This document shows positions 21,292 to 34,518 of a stretch of 64,000 nucleotides of DNA, piece after piece. A model generated the notes under the pieces. That model saw only the letters and a program-made list of their open reading frames with translations. It had not been told where the DNA came from and ran no database searches. The stretch is from NCBI RefSeq assembly GCF_002553505.1, contig NZ_PDCP01000025.1, forward strand, positions 1 to 64,000, written 5' to 3'. The position numbers and the translations under genes were made by a program. Numbering within the stretch: the stretch's first letter is position 1; every line of letters starts with the position of its first letter. Origin of the DNA: Mycolicibacterium agri (GTDB lineage: Bacteria > Actinomycetota > Actinomycetes > Mycobacteriales > Mycobacteriaceae).

Positions 21292-22926
21292 CTAGGTGAC
21301 CAGGGAGACCGAGTTCGCGCGACGCAGCTTGCCCGACGGCGTCTTCGGAATGGTGCCGGGGCCAAGCACGACGACATTGCGGGGCCGCACATCGACCTCG
21401 GCGACGACCTCGTGGGCGACCTGGTGCTCGATGCGGCGCACCTCGGCCGGGTCCTGCCACGCGTTGGATTCGACTGCGACGGCGAAGGTTTCGCGCGAAT
21501 GCCCGGCGTCCAGGCGTACCGCGACCGCGCAGCCGGGCCGCACACCCTCGACGCGGCTCGCGGCGCGCTCGATGTCGGTCGGGTAGATGTTGCGGCCGGC
21601 CATGATGATGACGTCCTTGACGCGACCGCACACCACGATGTGGCCTTCCTCGGTCATGTAGCCGAGGTCGCCGGTGTCATACCAGCCGTTCTCGTCCTGC
21701 GCCGGGATGAAGCCGCCCATGGTGAGGTAGCCGGGCGTGACCGGCTCACCGCGCAATTCGATGATGCCGACGCCGCGAGGAGGCATGACGTTGCCCTGCT
21801 CGTCGATGATTCGGGCCTCCAGGCCGGGCAGCAGCGGACCGAGGTCGGCCAACCTGCGGGTGTTGCCCTTCGTCGCGGGCACCGCGCGGCGCAGCGCGGC
21901 CAGCAGGTCACGGTCGACCTCGTCGACGACCAGGCCCTTGCCGCACGGTGAGAACGACACCGCCAACGTCGTCTCCGCCATGCCGTAGGCCGGCAGGATC
22001 GCCTCCGGCTTGAGCCCGAACGGCTTACCCGCATCCAGCAGATCCTCGACGTCGGCCGGTTCGACGGGCTCGGCACCCGAGAGCGCGAAGCGCAGCGTCG
22101 ACAGGTCGAAATCGCCGGGCTTGGCCTGCCTGCGCAGCCGCTTGGCCAGCAGCGCATAGGCGAAGTTCGGCGCGGCGGTCATCGTGCCCTTGTACTTGTC
22201 GATGAGCTTGGCCCACAGCAGCGTGTCACGCAGGAAGTCCATCGGCGTGACCTTGACCAGCTCGGCGCCGAAGTACATCGGGATGGTGAGGAAGCCGACC
22301 ATGCCCATGTCGTGGAAGCAGGGCAGCCAGCTGACCATGACGTCCTTGTCGACGTCGTACTCCGCGCCGATGAACATCGCCTCGGCGTTCGAGTGGATGT
22401 TGCGGTGGGTGATCTGCACGGCCTTGGGCGCGCCCGTCGAGCCCGACGTCAGCTGCATCAGGGCCAGGTCGTCCTCGCCGACGTCGATCGGGTCGATCGG
22501 GTCGTGGTCCAGCAGTTCGGGGATCCTGAGGACCTTGATGCCCTGCTCCTCGAGTACGGGGATGGCGACCATGAACGGCTCGGACACGATGACGGCCTTG
22601 GCCTCGATCATCCGGACGACGTTCATGGTGTCCTCGGCCCACATCACCAGGTCGGTGCGCGGGGTGGGCTGGTGCAGCATCGTCAGGCTGGCACCGCGCA
22701 TCCACAGTGCCTGCGCGGTCGGAGCGATCTCGACCGGGTAGCCGGCCAGCACGCCGACGGCGTCCCGGTGCCCGATGCCCGCGGCAGCCAGGCCGCCCGC
22801 GATCCTGCGCGCACGTTCGTGCACCTCGCGCCAGGTGTGGCGGACCGGATCATGAGGTTCACCGGTGACCATGCCCGTCTTGGCGTTACGGGCATTGCGG
22901 TACATCTTCTCGGTGAATCTGCTCAC
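21292..22926 (-). CDS. pks16: Fatty-acyl-AMP ligase-type adenylating enzyme (Pks16 homologue)
   Basis: Activates a fatty or related acid as acyl-AMP; despite the M. tuberculosis name it has no PKS domains. The ANL motifs are present: [16 protein letters not shown] (P-loop), [10 protein letters not shown], and [35 protein letters not shown] split over the hinge. GTG at 22926 with GAGGAGG 6 nt upstream gives 544 aa, the same as Rv1013. Its acyl partner is unknown. The 256 bp upstream, to ispE, are non-coding as far as I can see. Confidence 0.92.
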   Translation of the reverse strand: MSRFTEKMYRNARNAKTGMVTGEPHDPVRHTWREVHERARRIAGGLAAAGIGHRDAVGVLAGYPVEIAPTAQALWMRGASLTMLHQPTPRTDLVMWAEDTMNVVRMIEAKAVIVSEPFMVAIPVLEEQGIKVLRIPELLDHDPIDPIDVGEDDLALMQLTSGSTGAPKAVQITHRNIHSNAEAMFIGAEYDVDKDVMVSWLPCFHDMGMVGFLTIPMYFGAELVKVTPMDFLRDTLLWAKLIDKYKGTMTAAPNFAYALLAKRLRRQAKPGDFDLSTLRFALSGAEPVEPADVEDLLDAGKPFGLKPEAILPAYGMAETTLAVSFSPCGKGLVVDEVDRDLLAALRRAVPATKGNTRRLADLGPLLPGLEARIIDEQGNVMPPRGVGIIELRGEPVTPGYLTMGGFIPAQDENGWYDTGDLGYMTEEGHIVVCGRVKDVIIMAGRNIYPTDIERAASRVEGVRPGCAVAVRLDAGHSRETFAVAVESNAWQDPAEVRRIEHQVAHEVVAEVDVRPRNVVVLGPGTIPKTPSGKLRRANSVSLVT

Positions 22927-23182
22927 GACAGCCTCCTCGGGGTCCCCGCAAGTGCCAAGGTGTAATGGTCCGCCTGATGGGCGGACGTTTCGCGTAACCG
23001 CGCACACGGTTGAGGCGCGGTTTCGTCTCGATTCGGTGATGCGCTAGAGCGGGACGACCGCCCGCCGGAATGTCCGGCGCCGACGGTATCCGAGTCCGCT
23101 GACTGGTCGCGAGTTTTCACCGTCAAACATCTTAAGCAACTCTTAAGTAACTGCCAAACTCACGCAGGAATCGCGAGGTGTA

Positions 23183-24151
23183 TCACATTTGGTGCGTCGG
23201 CGCAGGCACCACCCGCGCCCCCTGCACTGGTCCGCTGGCCACCCGCACCGTACGGCACACCCCTGCCCCGGCCAACTGAGCGCCGACGTCGACGGCCGCC
23301 GTGCTCGAGGCGCACAGGAAGGCGCACGTCGGTCCCGACCCGGAGATGATGCCCGCGAGCGCACCGGCGTCCAGCCCGGCCCGCAGTGTGCGGCGCAGGC
23401 CGGGGTCGAGGCTCAGCGCCGCCGGCTGCAGGTCGTTGCCGAGCAGCGGCGCGAGCGTCGCCGGGTCGCCGGTGGCCAGCGCGGCGAGCAGGGGTTCGGG
23501 ATCCTTCAGCCGCGGCGGCAGGTTACGCCCGCGGCCGGGAGACTCGCGCAGCCGGTCGATCTCGGCGAACACCGCGGGCGTGGACAGGCCGCCGTCGGCG
23601 AAGGCCAGCACCCAGTGAAAGGTGTTCCTGGCCAGCACGGTGGCCAGCTCCTCGCCCCGCCCGGTGCCCAGCGCGGTGCCGCCGTGCAGCGCGAACGGCA
23701 CGTCGCTGCCGAGCTTCGCGGCCAGGGTGTGCAGGTCGCGCCGCGGCACGCCCAGTTCCCACAGCGAGTTCATCGCGACCAGCACCGCGGCCGCGTCGGC
23801 ACTGCCGCCCGCCATGCCGCCGGCGACGGGGATCGACTTCTCGATGGTGATCGCCACGTCGGGAGCCCGCCCGACGTGCTCGGCCATCAGCTCGGCGGCC
23901 CGCCACGCCAGGTTGCGTTCGTCGGCGGGCAGCGACTCGGCGCCCTCCCCGAACACCTCCAGCGACAGCATGTCGGCGTTGCGGACGGTGACCTCGTCCA
24001 GCAGCGACACGGCGTGGAACACCGTCGTCAGCTCGTGGTAGCCGTCGTCGCGGCGGTCACCGACGGCGAGGTACAGGTTCACCTTGCCCGGCACCCGAAC
24101 GGTGACCGACCCGGTGGGAACCCACTCAGAGGCGGTGCTGCCGTTGGACAC
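23183..24151 (-). CDS. ispE: 4-diphosphocytidyl-2-C-methyl-D-erythritol kinase
   Basis: GHMP kinase of the non-mevalonate isoprenoid pathway. The N-terminal [21 protein letters not shown], the ATP-binding loop [17 protein letters not shown] and the C-terminal [11 protein letters not shown] are family hallmarks. 322 aa. In M. tuberculosis it follows rpfB-ksgA directly. Here a kinase gene on the opposite strand lies between rsmA and ispE, so ispE must have its own promoter. Confidence 0.97.
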   Translation of the reverse strand: MSNGSTASEWVPTGSVTVRVPGKVNLYLAVGDRRDDGYHELTTVFHAVSLLDEVTVRNADMLSLEVFGEGAESLPADERNLAWRAAELMAEHVGRAPDVAITIEKSIPVAGGMAGGSADAAAVLVAMNSLWELGVPRRDLHTLAAKLGSDVPFALHGGTALGTGRGEELATVLARNTFHWVLAFADGGLSTPAVFAEIDRLRESPGRGRNLPPRLKDPEPLLAALATGDPATLAPLLGNDLQPAALSLDPGLRRTLRAGLDAGALAGIISGSGPTCAFLCASSTAAVDVGAQLAGAGVCRTVRVASGPVQGARVVPAPTHQM

Positions 24152-24238
24152 GGCACGACATTAGCGCCGACGGACCCCCGACAAGTAGTCAAGCGAGAGA
24201 AAACCCGCAGCTACACCGGCCAACCTTAGGCTGGACTG

Positions 24239-25030
24239 GTGCTCACGGCCGACGAGGACTTCGAGGGATACGTCATCGACGCCACCCTCGGGCGGGGCGG
24301 CTACGCCACGGTGTACCGGGCGCACCGGGCCGGCGACCCCGACCATCCCGTCGCGCTGAAGATCCTCGACGAGGACCAGCGGCACGAGGACCAAACCGCC
24401 CGGCTGCGACGCGAATTCGAGTTCGCGCACGAGATTCACCATCCGCACGTCATCACCGTCTACGAGCACGGCCCCGGCTGGCTGACGATGGAGCTGATCG
24501 ACGGTGGCACCTCAAGCGCGCTGCCCGGGGTCACCGAGAAACTCACGGTGCTGGCGCAGGTCGCCGACGCGCTCGACCACATCCATCACCAGGGCATCGT
24601 GCACTGCGACGTCAAACCGTCGAACATCCTCGCCACGAAGGACTTTTCGCGTGCGGTGCTGACCGACTTCGGCGTCGCGTACACGGTGGCCGAAACCGTG
24701 GACTGGCGCTACGCCCAGCTGGAGGCGTCGCTGCACTACACCGCCCCCGAACTCCTGCACGGCAGGCCGCCGTCGGCGCTGACCGATCAATACGCGTTGG
24801 CCGTCACGGCCGTTGAGCTTCTCTTGGGCGCGCCGCCGTTCACGGCGGAGAATCCGATGGAGCTGGTCGACGCGCATCTCAACCAACCGGTGCCCGACTA
24901 CTCGGACAAGATCGATTGGGTGCCACGCATTTTCGACTCGGTGCTGGGCAGAGCGCTGGCGAAGATCCCGGAAAGCCGCTACGACACGTGCGCAGAACTC
25001 ATCGCGCAGCTCACCCACGCATTGGACTGA
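24239..25030 (+). CDS. Soluble eukaryotic-type Ser/Thr protein kinase (non-RD)
   Basis: A minimal kinase domain of 263 aa with no membrane segment or sensor domain. The Gly-rich loop GRGGYATVY, Lys41 (VALK), catalytic loop HCDVKPSN (Asp124, Lys126, Asn129), DFG (Asp143) and APE (Glu171) are all present, so it should be active. The residue before the catalytic Asp is Cys, not Arg, which marks a non-RD kinase that may not need activation-loop phosphorylation. It starts with GTG 87 bp from the divergent ispE start. It is absent at this place in M. tuberculosis. Confidence 0.9.
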   Translation: MLTADEDFEGYVIDATLGRGGYATVYRAHRAGDPDHPVALKILDEDQRHEDQTARLRREFEFAHEIHHPHVITVYEHGPGWLTMELIDGGTSSALPGVTEKLTVLAQVADALDHIHHQGIVHCDVKPSNILATKDFSRAVLTDFGVAYTVAETVDWRYAQLEASLHYTAPELLHGRPPSALTDQYALAVTAVELLLGAPPFTAENPMELVDAHLNQPVPDYSDKIDWVPRIFDSVLGRALAKIPESRYDTCAELIAQLTHALD

Positions 25031-25047
25031 CGAGCCGTAAAACCGCC

Positions 25048-27140
<2,093 letters not shown>

Positions 27141-27196
27141 TCATCGATCACAAGACGGTAACGAACCGGCCAAGGAACGGCAACTCTGACGCCTGA

Positions 27197-28036
27197 TTAC
27201 GGCTGGTTCGTCGGCAAGCCGTACACGCGGCTCGCGGTCGCCGTCGTCTGGCGGGCCAATTCGACGGCGGGCCGGTCGACTATATCGGCCAGCGCCCGCA
27301 CGGTGTACGGCAGGCAGTACGACTCGTTCGGCGCGCCGCGGTACGGGTGCGGCGTCAGGAACGGCGCATCGGTCTCGACGAGCATCTGATCGGGCGGAAT
27401 GAGCCGGGCGGCCTCGTGCAGCGCGCGGGCGTTGCGGAAGCTGACGGTCCCCGAGAGGCTGAGCACCCATCCCGCGTCGACGCAGGTGCGCGCCATCTGC
27501 GCGTCCGACGAGAAGCAGTGGAAGATGACCGTCGGCGGCGCCCCCTCGGCCCGCAGCACGTCGAGCACATCGGCGTCGGCGTCGCGGTTGTGGATCATCA
27601 GCGGCTTGCCGGTCCGCTTGGCCAGGTCGATGTGCCAGGCGAAGGCCTCACGCTGGTCGGCGGGCTCGGCGCAGCCCTCCAGCCGGCCCGGCCAGTAGTT
27701 GTCCAGCCCGGTTTCGCCGACGGCCACGACGCGCGGCAGCCCGGCCAGTCGCTCGATGACCGCCTTGGCCTCGTCATTGAGCGCGTTGGCGCGTGTCGGA
27801 TGCAGCGCGACGGCCGCGTAGACGCGCGGATCCCAGTCGGCGGCCTCGGTCACCCAGTGCACCGAGTTCAGGTCGTCAGCGATGGTGACGACGGCCTGCA
27901 CGCCCACCGCCGCGGCGCGGTCCACGATCGCGCGCACGTCGTCGGCGCCGACAGCTCCGCACGCATCGAGATGGGTGTGCGCGTCGACCAATGGGCTCAA
28001 CGGCTCTGGGGGTGGCGGTGCCGGACGAGAGCTCAC
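27197..28036 (-). CDS. tatD: TatD-family metal-dependent DNase
   Basis: Amidohydrolase-fold hydrolase with metal ligands in VDAHTHLD, VGETGLDNYW, MIHNRDADAD, IFHCFSSD and VETDAPFLTPHP, a complete TatD set. The GTG start at 28036 gives 279 aa. A TATGGT -10 element (28048-28043) ends 7 nt before it, which fits leaderless transcription and supports this start. The minus-strand frame continues far upstream, antisense to metG and gdhA, but is not coding there. rpfB follows on the same strand. Confidence 0.94.
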   Translation of the reverse strand: MSSRPAPPPPEPLSPLVDAHTHLDACGAVGADDVRAIVDRAAAVGVQAVVTIADDLNSVHWVTEAADWDPRVYAAVALHPTRANALNDEAKAVIERLAGLPRVVAVGETGLDNYWPGRLEGCAEPADQREAFAWHIDLAKRTGKPLMIHNRDADADVLDVLRAEGAPPTVIFHCFSSDAQMARTCVDAGWVLSLSGTVSFRNARALHEAARLIPPDQMLVETDAPFLTPHPYRGAPNESYCLPYTVRALADIVDRPAVELARQTTATASRVYGLPTNQP

Positions 28037-28042
28037 CGCCAC

Positions 28043-28052
28043 ACCATAAGGT
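28043..28052. promoter_or_regulatory. Head-to-head leaderless promoters of tatD and metG
   Basis: Only 24 bp separate the tatD and metG starts. TATGGT on the minus strand (28048-28043) and TAAGGT on the plus strand (28047-28052) are -10-like elements overlapping by two bases, spaced 6-8 nt from the GTG and ATG respectively. Both genes would produce leaderless or nearly leaderless mRNAs. Confidence 0.5.
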
Positions 28053-28060
28053 GAGAACAA

Positions 28061-29647
28061 ATGAGCACAACCATCCCCGGCGCGAGGACGCGCACCCCAG
28101 GGGCGCCGTTCTACATCACCACAGCGATCGCCTACCCCAACGGCGATCCGCACATCGGCCATGCCTACGAATACATCGCCACCGACGCGATCGCGCGGTT
28201 CAAGCGGCTGGACGGCTACGACGTGCGGTACCTGACCGGAACCGACGTGCACGGCCTGAAGATGGCCGAGACCGCCGCGGCTGAGGGCATCCCGACCGCC
28301 GAACTGGCGCGGCGCAACTCCGATGTGTTCCAGCGGCTGCAGGACAAGCTCAACATCTCCTACTCCCGGTTCATCCGCACCTCCGACGCCGACCACTACG
28401 AGGCGTCCAAGGAGATCTGGCGCCGGATGAACGACAACGGCGACATCTACCTCGACGCGTACAAGGGCTGGTACTCGATCCGCGACGAACGCTTCTTCAC
28501 CGAGGCGGAAACCACCGTCGCCGCCGACGGCACCCGCGTGGCCACCGAGACGGGTGCGCCCGTCACGTGGACCGAGGAGCAGACCTACTTCTTCCGGCTG
28601 TCGGCCTACACCGACAAACTGCTGGCCCACTACGAGGCCCACCCCGAGTTCATCGGCCCCGACGTCCGACGCAACGAGGTGATCAGCTTCGTCTCGGGCG
28701 GGCTGCGCGACCTGTCGATCTCGCGCACCACGTTCGACTGGGGTGTGCCGGTGCCCGACCATCCCGATCACGTCATGTACGTGTGGGTGGACGCGCTGAC
28801 CAACTACCTGACCGGTGTCGGTTTCCCCGACACCAACTCGGAGTTGTTCCGGCGGTTCTGGCCCGCTGATCTGCACATGATCGGCAAGGACATCATCCGG
28901 TTCCACACCGTGTACTGGCCGGCGTTCCTGATGTCGGCGGGAATCGAGTTGCCGCGCAGGGTTTTTGTGCACGGCTTCGTGCTCAACCGCGGCGAGAAGA
29001 TGAGCAAGTCGGTGGGCAACGTCGTCGACCCCGTGAACCTCGTCGACACGTTCGGCCTGGACCAGGTGCGCTATTTCTTCCTGCGCGAAGTGCCGTTCGG
29101 CCAGGACGGCAGCTACAGCGAGGACGCGATCATCACGCGCATCAACGCCGACCTGGCGAACGAACTGGGCAACCTGGCGCAGCGGTCGCTGTCGATGGTG
29201 GCCAAGAACCTCGACGGCGTCGTTCCCGAACCCGGCGAGTTCACCGACGACGACCGCGCGCTGCTGGACATGGCCGGCGAGGGTCTGCTCGAGACGGTGC
29301 GCACGCATTTCGACGTGCCCGCAATGCATCTGGCGCTGGAGGCCATCTGGCGGGTGCTCGGTGAGGCCAACCGGTACTTCTCCGCGCAGCAGCCGTGGGT
29401 GCTGCGCAAGTCGGAGGCGGCCGCCGACCAGGACCGGTTCCGCACCGTGCTCTACACGACGATGGAGGTGGTGCGCGTCGCCGCGCTGCTCGCGCAGCCG
29501 GTGATGCCGGAGTCGACGGCCAAGCTGCTCGACCTGCTCGGCCAGGGTCCCGACGACCGCACCTTCGCTGCCGTCGGCGCCCGACTGAAACCGGGCACCT
29601 CGCTGCCCACCCCGACCGGTGTGTTCCCCCGATACCAGGCTGAGTGA
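28061..29647 (+). CDS. metG: Methionyl-tRNA synthetase
   Basis: Class I aminoacyl-tRNA synthetase charging tRNA-Met. The HIGH-type motif is [13 protein letters not shown] and the KMSKS loop is [10 protein letters not shown]. The anticodon-binding domain lies in the C-terminal third. At 528 aa it is close to M. tuberculosis MetS, with about 12 extra N-terminal residues. The usual TGTDEHG motif reads TGTDVHG here, a substitution worth checking. No tRNA-binding C-terminal domain is present. Confidence 0.97.
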   Translation: MSTTIPGARTRTPGAPFYITTAIAYPNGDPHIGHAYEYIATDAIARFKRLDGYDVRYLTGTDVHGLKMAETAAAEGIPTAELARRNSDVFQRLQDKLNISYSRFIRTSDADHYEASKEIWRRMNDNGDIYLDAYKGWYSIRDERFFTEAETTVAADGTRVATETGAPVTWTEEQTYFFRLSAYTDKLLAHYEAHPEFIGPDVRRNEVISFVSGGLRDLSISRTTFDWGVPVPDHPDHVMYVWVDALTNYLTGVGFPDTNSELFRRFWPADLHMIGKDIIRFHTVYWPAFLMSAGIELPRRVFVHGFVLNRGEKMSKSVGNVVDPVNLVDTFGLDQVRYFFLREVPFGQDGSYSEDAIITRINADLANELGNLAQRSLSMVAKNLDGVVPEPGEFTDDDRALLDMAGEGLLETVRTHFDVPAMHLALEAIWRVLGEANRYFSAQQPWVLRKSEAAADQDRFRTVLYTTMEVVRVAALLAQPVMPESTAKLLDLLGQGPDDRTFAAVGARLKPGTSLPTPTGVFPRYQAE

Positions 29648-31000
<1,353 letters not shown>

Positions 31001-31016
31001 GCCCGACCTTCCTCCC

Positions 31017-31076
31017 GCGAGCAGACGCTTGTGCACGCCTTCACCTGGGCTTTTGCGGGCATTAGCGTCTGCTCGC
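31017..31076. repeat. 60-bp dispersed palindromic element, copy 1
   Basis: Arms GCGAGCAGACGCT/AGCGTCTGCTCGC enclose a centre that includes CTGGGCTTTTGCGG. A second copy, in the opposite orientation and with the same length, lies at 50561-50620. It lies between gdhA and the first oxidoreductase gene and could end gdhA transcription. Confidence 0.85.
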
Positions 31077-31107
31077 CGGGGCGAGGGGAGTGACGCACGT
31101 CACGTTC

Positions 31108-31134
31108 TGTCACGTCTCGCAGCCGGGCGGTGTC
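31108..31134 (+). promoter_or_regulatory. ECF41-type promoter of module 1
   Basis: TGTCACG, 16 bp, then TGTC, matching the published ECF41 pattern TGTCACA-N16-CGTC closely. It lies 32 bp upstream of the first oxidoreductase start. The same arrangement precedes module 2, which supports it. Confidence 0.72.
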
Positions 31135-31166
31135 TTGAGGGCATCACCCCGACGAGAGGAGACATC

Positions 31167-32345
31167 ATGACCGACAACCGCACACGCGTCGTCGTCATCG
31201 GCGGCGGCTATGCAGGCACCCTGGCAGCCAACCGTCTGCGGATGCGCGACGACGTGCACATCACCCTGGTGAACCCGCGGCCGCAGTTCGTCGAACGGAT
31301 CCGGCTGCACCAGCTCGTCGCGGGCACGCACGTGGCGACCGCGGACTACGACAGCCTTCTCGGTGAGGGCATCGACCTGGTCGTCGACACCGCGACCCGC
31401 ATCGACACCGCCAACCAGACCGTCGAGCTCAAAACCCTTCCCGCGCTGCCCTACGACTACGTCATCTACGCGGTGGGCAGCACCGGCACGGTGCCGGAAA
31501 CCATCCCCGGCGCAACCGAATTCGCCTATCCGATCGCGGAGTACGAGCAGGCCCAGCGACTGCGCGCCGCCATCGACGACCTGGACCCCGACGCCCCGAT
31601 CACGGTCGTCGGCGCGGGCTTGACCGGCATCGAGGCGGCCACCGAACTCGCCGAGCAGGGACGCAAGGTCACACTGGTCTGCGGCGGGCAGTTGGGCCCG
31701 TATCTGTCGGAGCCCGCGCGGCGATCGGTCGCCAAGACGATGCGCAAACTCGGTGTGGTCGTCATGGAGGACGACGTTGTCGCCGAGGTGCGCGCCGACG
31801 CGGTGGTCTTCGCCGACGGCGCCGTGCGCCCGAGCGCGCTCACGGTCTGGACCGCCGGATTCGGCGTGCCCGGGCTGGCGGCGGCCAGCGGCCTGCACAC
31901 CGACGAGATCGGCCGCCTCATCACCGACGAGACGCTGACGAGCATCGACGACGCGCGTATCGTCGCCGCCGGTGACTGTGCTGCTCCGTCGAACGAACCG
32001 CTGCGGATGTGCTGCGCGACCGCGTCGCAATATGCGCCGCAGGCGGCCGACACCGTGCTGAGCCGCATCGCGGGCACCGCGCCCGCCGAGTTCGAGTACG
32101 CCTACGCCGGGGCATGCATCAGCCTGGGCCGGCGCAGCGCCACCCTGCAGGTGTCCCGCAAGGACGACTCCGCGACGAAGGTCTACTTCGCGGGACGGCC
32201 GATCGCCGCGGTCAAGGAGGCGGTGTGCAAGGGCACGCTGTGGGCGTTGCGGCGCTCGGCCCGCAAGCCGGAAGCGGCGTTCTGGCTCAAGGGCGGCCCG
32301 CGCCCCGAGCAGCCTGCCCTCGACAAGGTGGTCGCGCAAGCGTGA
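31167..32345 (+). CDS. FAD-dependent NDH-2-like oxidoreductase, module 1
   Basis: 392-aa two-dinucleotide-binding flavoprotein. The FAD motif VVVIGGGYAGTLAANRL is at the N-terminus, and the NAD(P) motif ITVVGAGLTGIEAATELAE is in the middle. RIVAAGDCAAPS is the second FAD contact. It resembles NADH dehydrogenase-like proteins but lacks an obvious membrane segment; the electron acceptor is unknown. GAGAGGAGA precedes the ATG. It overlaps the following ECF sigma gene by 4 nt. ECF41 sigma genes are typically linked to such oxidoreductases, which are thought to be their targets. Confidence 0.88.
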   Translation: MTDNRTRVVVIGGGYAGTLAANRLRMRDDVHITLVNPRPQFVERIRLHQLVAGTHVATADYDSLLGEGIDLVVDTATRIDTANQTVELKTLPALPYDYVIYAVGSTGTVPETIPGATEFAYPIAEYEQAQRLRAAIDDLDPDAPITVVGAGLTGIEAATELAEQGRKVTLVCGGQLGPYLSEPARRSVAKTMRKLGVVVMEDDVVAEVRADAVVFADGAVRPSALTVWTAGFGVPGLAAASGLHTDEIGRLITDETLTSIDDARIVAAGDCAAPSNEPLRMCCATASQYAPQAADTVLSRIAGTAPAEFEYAYAGACISLGRRSATLQVSRKDDSATKVYFAGRPIAAVKEAVCKGTLWALRRSARKPEAAFWLKGGPRPEQPALDKVVAQA

Positions 32346-33244
32346 CCACCACCGCGGACGAGCACGCCGAGCGTTTCACGCTGCTGCGGCCGCTGCTGTT
32401 CACGATCGCCTACGAAATCCTGGGATCGGCAACGGAATCCGACGACGTGCTGCAGGACAGCTATCTGCGGTGGGCCGAGGTGGACCTCGCGACGGTGCGC
32501 GACACGAAGTCGTATCTGGCGCAACTGGTGACGCGCGAAGCGCTCAACGCGCTGCGTTCACGCGCCCGCCGCCGCGAGGACTACGTCGGGCCGTGGCTAC
32601 CAGAGCCGCTACTGCTCGACGAGAACGACGCATCCGCCGACGTCGTTCTCGCCGAGTCGGTTTCGATGGCGATGTTGGTGCTGCTGGAGTCGCTCACGCC
32701 CGACGAGCGCGCCGTGTTCGTGCTGCGCGAGGTGTTCGGCTTCGACTACGACGAAATCGCCGGAGCCGTCGGCAAATCCGCGGCGGCGGTGCGGCAGATG
32801 GCGCACCGCGCCCGCGAACATGTGCAGGCGCGCCGCAAGCGGTTCGGGCCCGTCGACACCAAGCGGAGCACACAGATCGCCGAGCAGTTCATGTCGGCCG
32901 CCGCCACCGGCGACATGGATCAACTGATGTCGCTGCTGGCGCCGGGAGCCACCTGGGTCGCCGATCACGGCGGCAAGGCCGCCGCACTGCCACGGCCCAT
33001 CGTTGGCGCCCGCAAGGTGGCCGCGGTGATGAGGGCGCTGTTCCGTGCCGCCGAACGCATGGACATCCGGTTCGAGACGGCGATCTACAACGGCGCGCCC
33101 GCCGTGGTCGTGTACAACGAGGACAACCTCGAGGGTGTCTTCGTGTTCGAGGTCATCGACGACGTCATCACCAACCTTTACGCGATGCGGAACCCGGACA
33201 AGCTGGTCGGCGTCACGATTCCGCGGACGATCACCCGAGCGTGA
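32342..33244 (+). CDS. ECF41 (SigJ-like) sigma factor, module 1
   Basis: 300-aa extracytoplasmic-function sigma factor with a C-terminal SnoaL-like extension. The sigma2 region includes AYEILGSATESDDVLQDSYL, and sigma4 includes VFGFDYDEIAGAVGKSAAAVRQ. The linker WLPEP and the C-terminal NPDKL motifs, diagnostic for ECF41, are both present; the DGGGR-like motif appears as DHGGK. ECF41 factors have no anti-sigma factor and use the extension for self-control. GTG start in the GTGA overlap with the oxidoreductase. Confidence 0.9.
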   Translation: MTTTADEHAERFTLLRPLLFTIAYEILGSATESDDVLQDSYLRWAEVDLATVRDTKSYLAQLVTREALNALRSRARRREDYVGPWLPEPLLLDENDASADVVLAESVSMAMLVLLESLTPDERAVFVLREVFGFDYDEIAGAVGKSAAAVRQMAHRAREHVQARRKRFGPVDTKRSTQIAEQFMSAAATGDMDQLMSLLAPGATWVADHGGKAAALPRPIVGARKVAAVMRALFRAAERMDIRFETAIYNGAPAVVVYNEDNLEGVFVFEVIDDVITNLYAMRNPDKLVGVTIPRTITRA

Positions 33245-33268
33245 CGTCCACCACATCGGCGGCGAACC

Positions 33269-33295
33269 TGTCACACTCCGGATATGCGCGGTGTC
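33269..33295 (+). promoter_or_regulatory. ECF41-type promoter of module 2
   Basis: TGTCACA, 16 bp, then TGTC; the -35 half is identical to the ECF41 consensus. It lies 50 bp upstream of the second oxidoreductase start and 25 bp after the first sigma gene. Confidence 0.75.
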
Positions 33296-33345
33296 TCGAG
33301 GTCAGACCGGCTCAACGAAGAGCCGGATGACCCGAGGAGATCGAC

Positions 33346-34518
33346 ATGACCGAACAGAAGAAAAGAGTCGTGGTGCTCGGCGGCGGATACGCCGGCGTGA
33401 TGTCCGCCAATCGGCTCAACCCGCACGCCGACGTCACGCTGGTCAATTCCCGCCCCCAATTCGTCGAACGGATCCGGCTGCACCAACTGGTCGCAGGCAA
33501 CGACGACGCCATTGCCGACTACCCAAGCGTGCTCGGTGACGGCGTCCGACTCGTCGTCGACAACGCCTCCCGCATCGACGCGGACGCCCACACCGTGGCA
33601 CTGGCGTCCGGCGACACGCTGGCCTACGACTATCTCGTCTATGCGGTCGGCAGCACCGGTTCCGTTCCGGCGGGCGTGCCGGGCGCGGCCGAATTCGCCT
33701 ACCCGCTAAGCGAATACGAGCAGGCACAAAAGCTGCGCAGCCGACTGGCCGACGTGCCGCGGTCTGCGCCGATCGTGGTGGTCGGCGGCGGGCTCACCGG
33801 CATCGAAGCCGCAACCGAATTCGCCGAAGCGGGGCGTTCGGTCACGCTGGTCACCGATGTGCTCGCACCGACGCTCAGCGCGGGCGGTCGCCGGTCGGTG
33901 GCCAAGCAGCTGGCGCGGCTGCGGGTGTGTGTCATCGAGGGCCCGACGGTCGAGCGGGTCGCCGACGACCACGTGCTGCTCGCCGACGGGCGCCGCGTGC
34001 CGAGCGCTGTCACGGTCTGGACTGCGGGCTTCGGTGTACCCGGGCTGGCGGCAGCAAGCGGCCTGACCACCGACGAGCTCGGTCGGCTGCTCACCGACGA
34101 AACCCTCACCAGCGTCGACCATCCCGCGATCGTAGCTGCCGGCGACGCGGTGTCGCCGTCGAACTTGCCGTACCGGATGAGCTGCCAGGCCGCCTTGCCG
34201 CTCGGCGCACAGGCCGCCAACACCGTCATCAGCCGAATCGCAGGCGAACGTCCCGCCAACGTGAACCACGGGATGGCCGCCCAGTGCATCAGCCTCGGCA
34301 GGCGCGCGGGCACCTTCCAGGTCAACAACATCGACGACTCGCCGCGAAAGCTCTACGTCGGCGGCCGCCTCGGGGCCGTGGTCAAGGAGCAGGTGTGCCG
34401 TTGGACGCTGAAGTGGATGCGCGACGAGGCCGAGAAACCCGGCTCCTATTCATGGAAGAAGTGGCCCGGCCGCCAGCGGCTGCTGGCCCAAGCCGCGGAG
34501 GTCGCACAGGTCCGATGA
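33346..34518 (+). CDS. FAD-dependent NDH-2-like oxidoreductase, module 2
   Basis: 390 aa, a clear paralogue of the protein at 31167 along its whole length (RPQFVERIRLHQLVAG, YAVGSTGSVP, TVWTAGFGVPGLAAASGL are shared or near-identical). FAD motif VVVLGGGYAGVMSANRL; NAD(P) motif IVVVGGGLTGIEAATEFAE. CCCGAGGAG lies upstream of the ATG. It overlaps the second ECF41 gene by 4 nt. A local duplication of the two-gene unit is the simplest origin. Confidence 0.88.
   Translation: MTEQKKRVVVLGGGYAGVMSANRLNPHADVTLVNSRPQFVERIRLHQLVAGNDDAIADYPSVLGDGVRLVVDNASRIDADAHTVALASGDTLAYDYLVYAVGSTGSVPAGVPGAAEFAYPLSEYEQAQKLRSRLADVPRSAPIVVVGGGLTGIEAATEFAEAGRSVTLVTDVLAPTLSAGGRRSVAKQLARLRVCVIEGPTVERVADDHVLLADGRRVPSAVTVWTAGFGVPGLAAASGLTTDELGRLLTDETLTSVDHPAIVAAGDAVSPSNLPYRMSCQAALPLGAQAANTVISRIAGERPANVNHGMAAQCISLGRRAGTFQVNNIDDSPRKLYVGGRLGAVVKEQVCRWTLKWMRDEAEKPGSYSWKKWPGRQRLLAQAAEVAQVR

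Noticed and set aside
28037-28060. T-box or other riboswitch for metG
   Set aside because: Only 24 bp lie between the divergent starts, too little for any leader structure.
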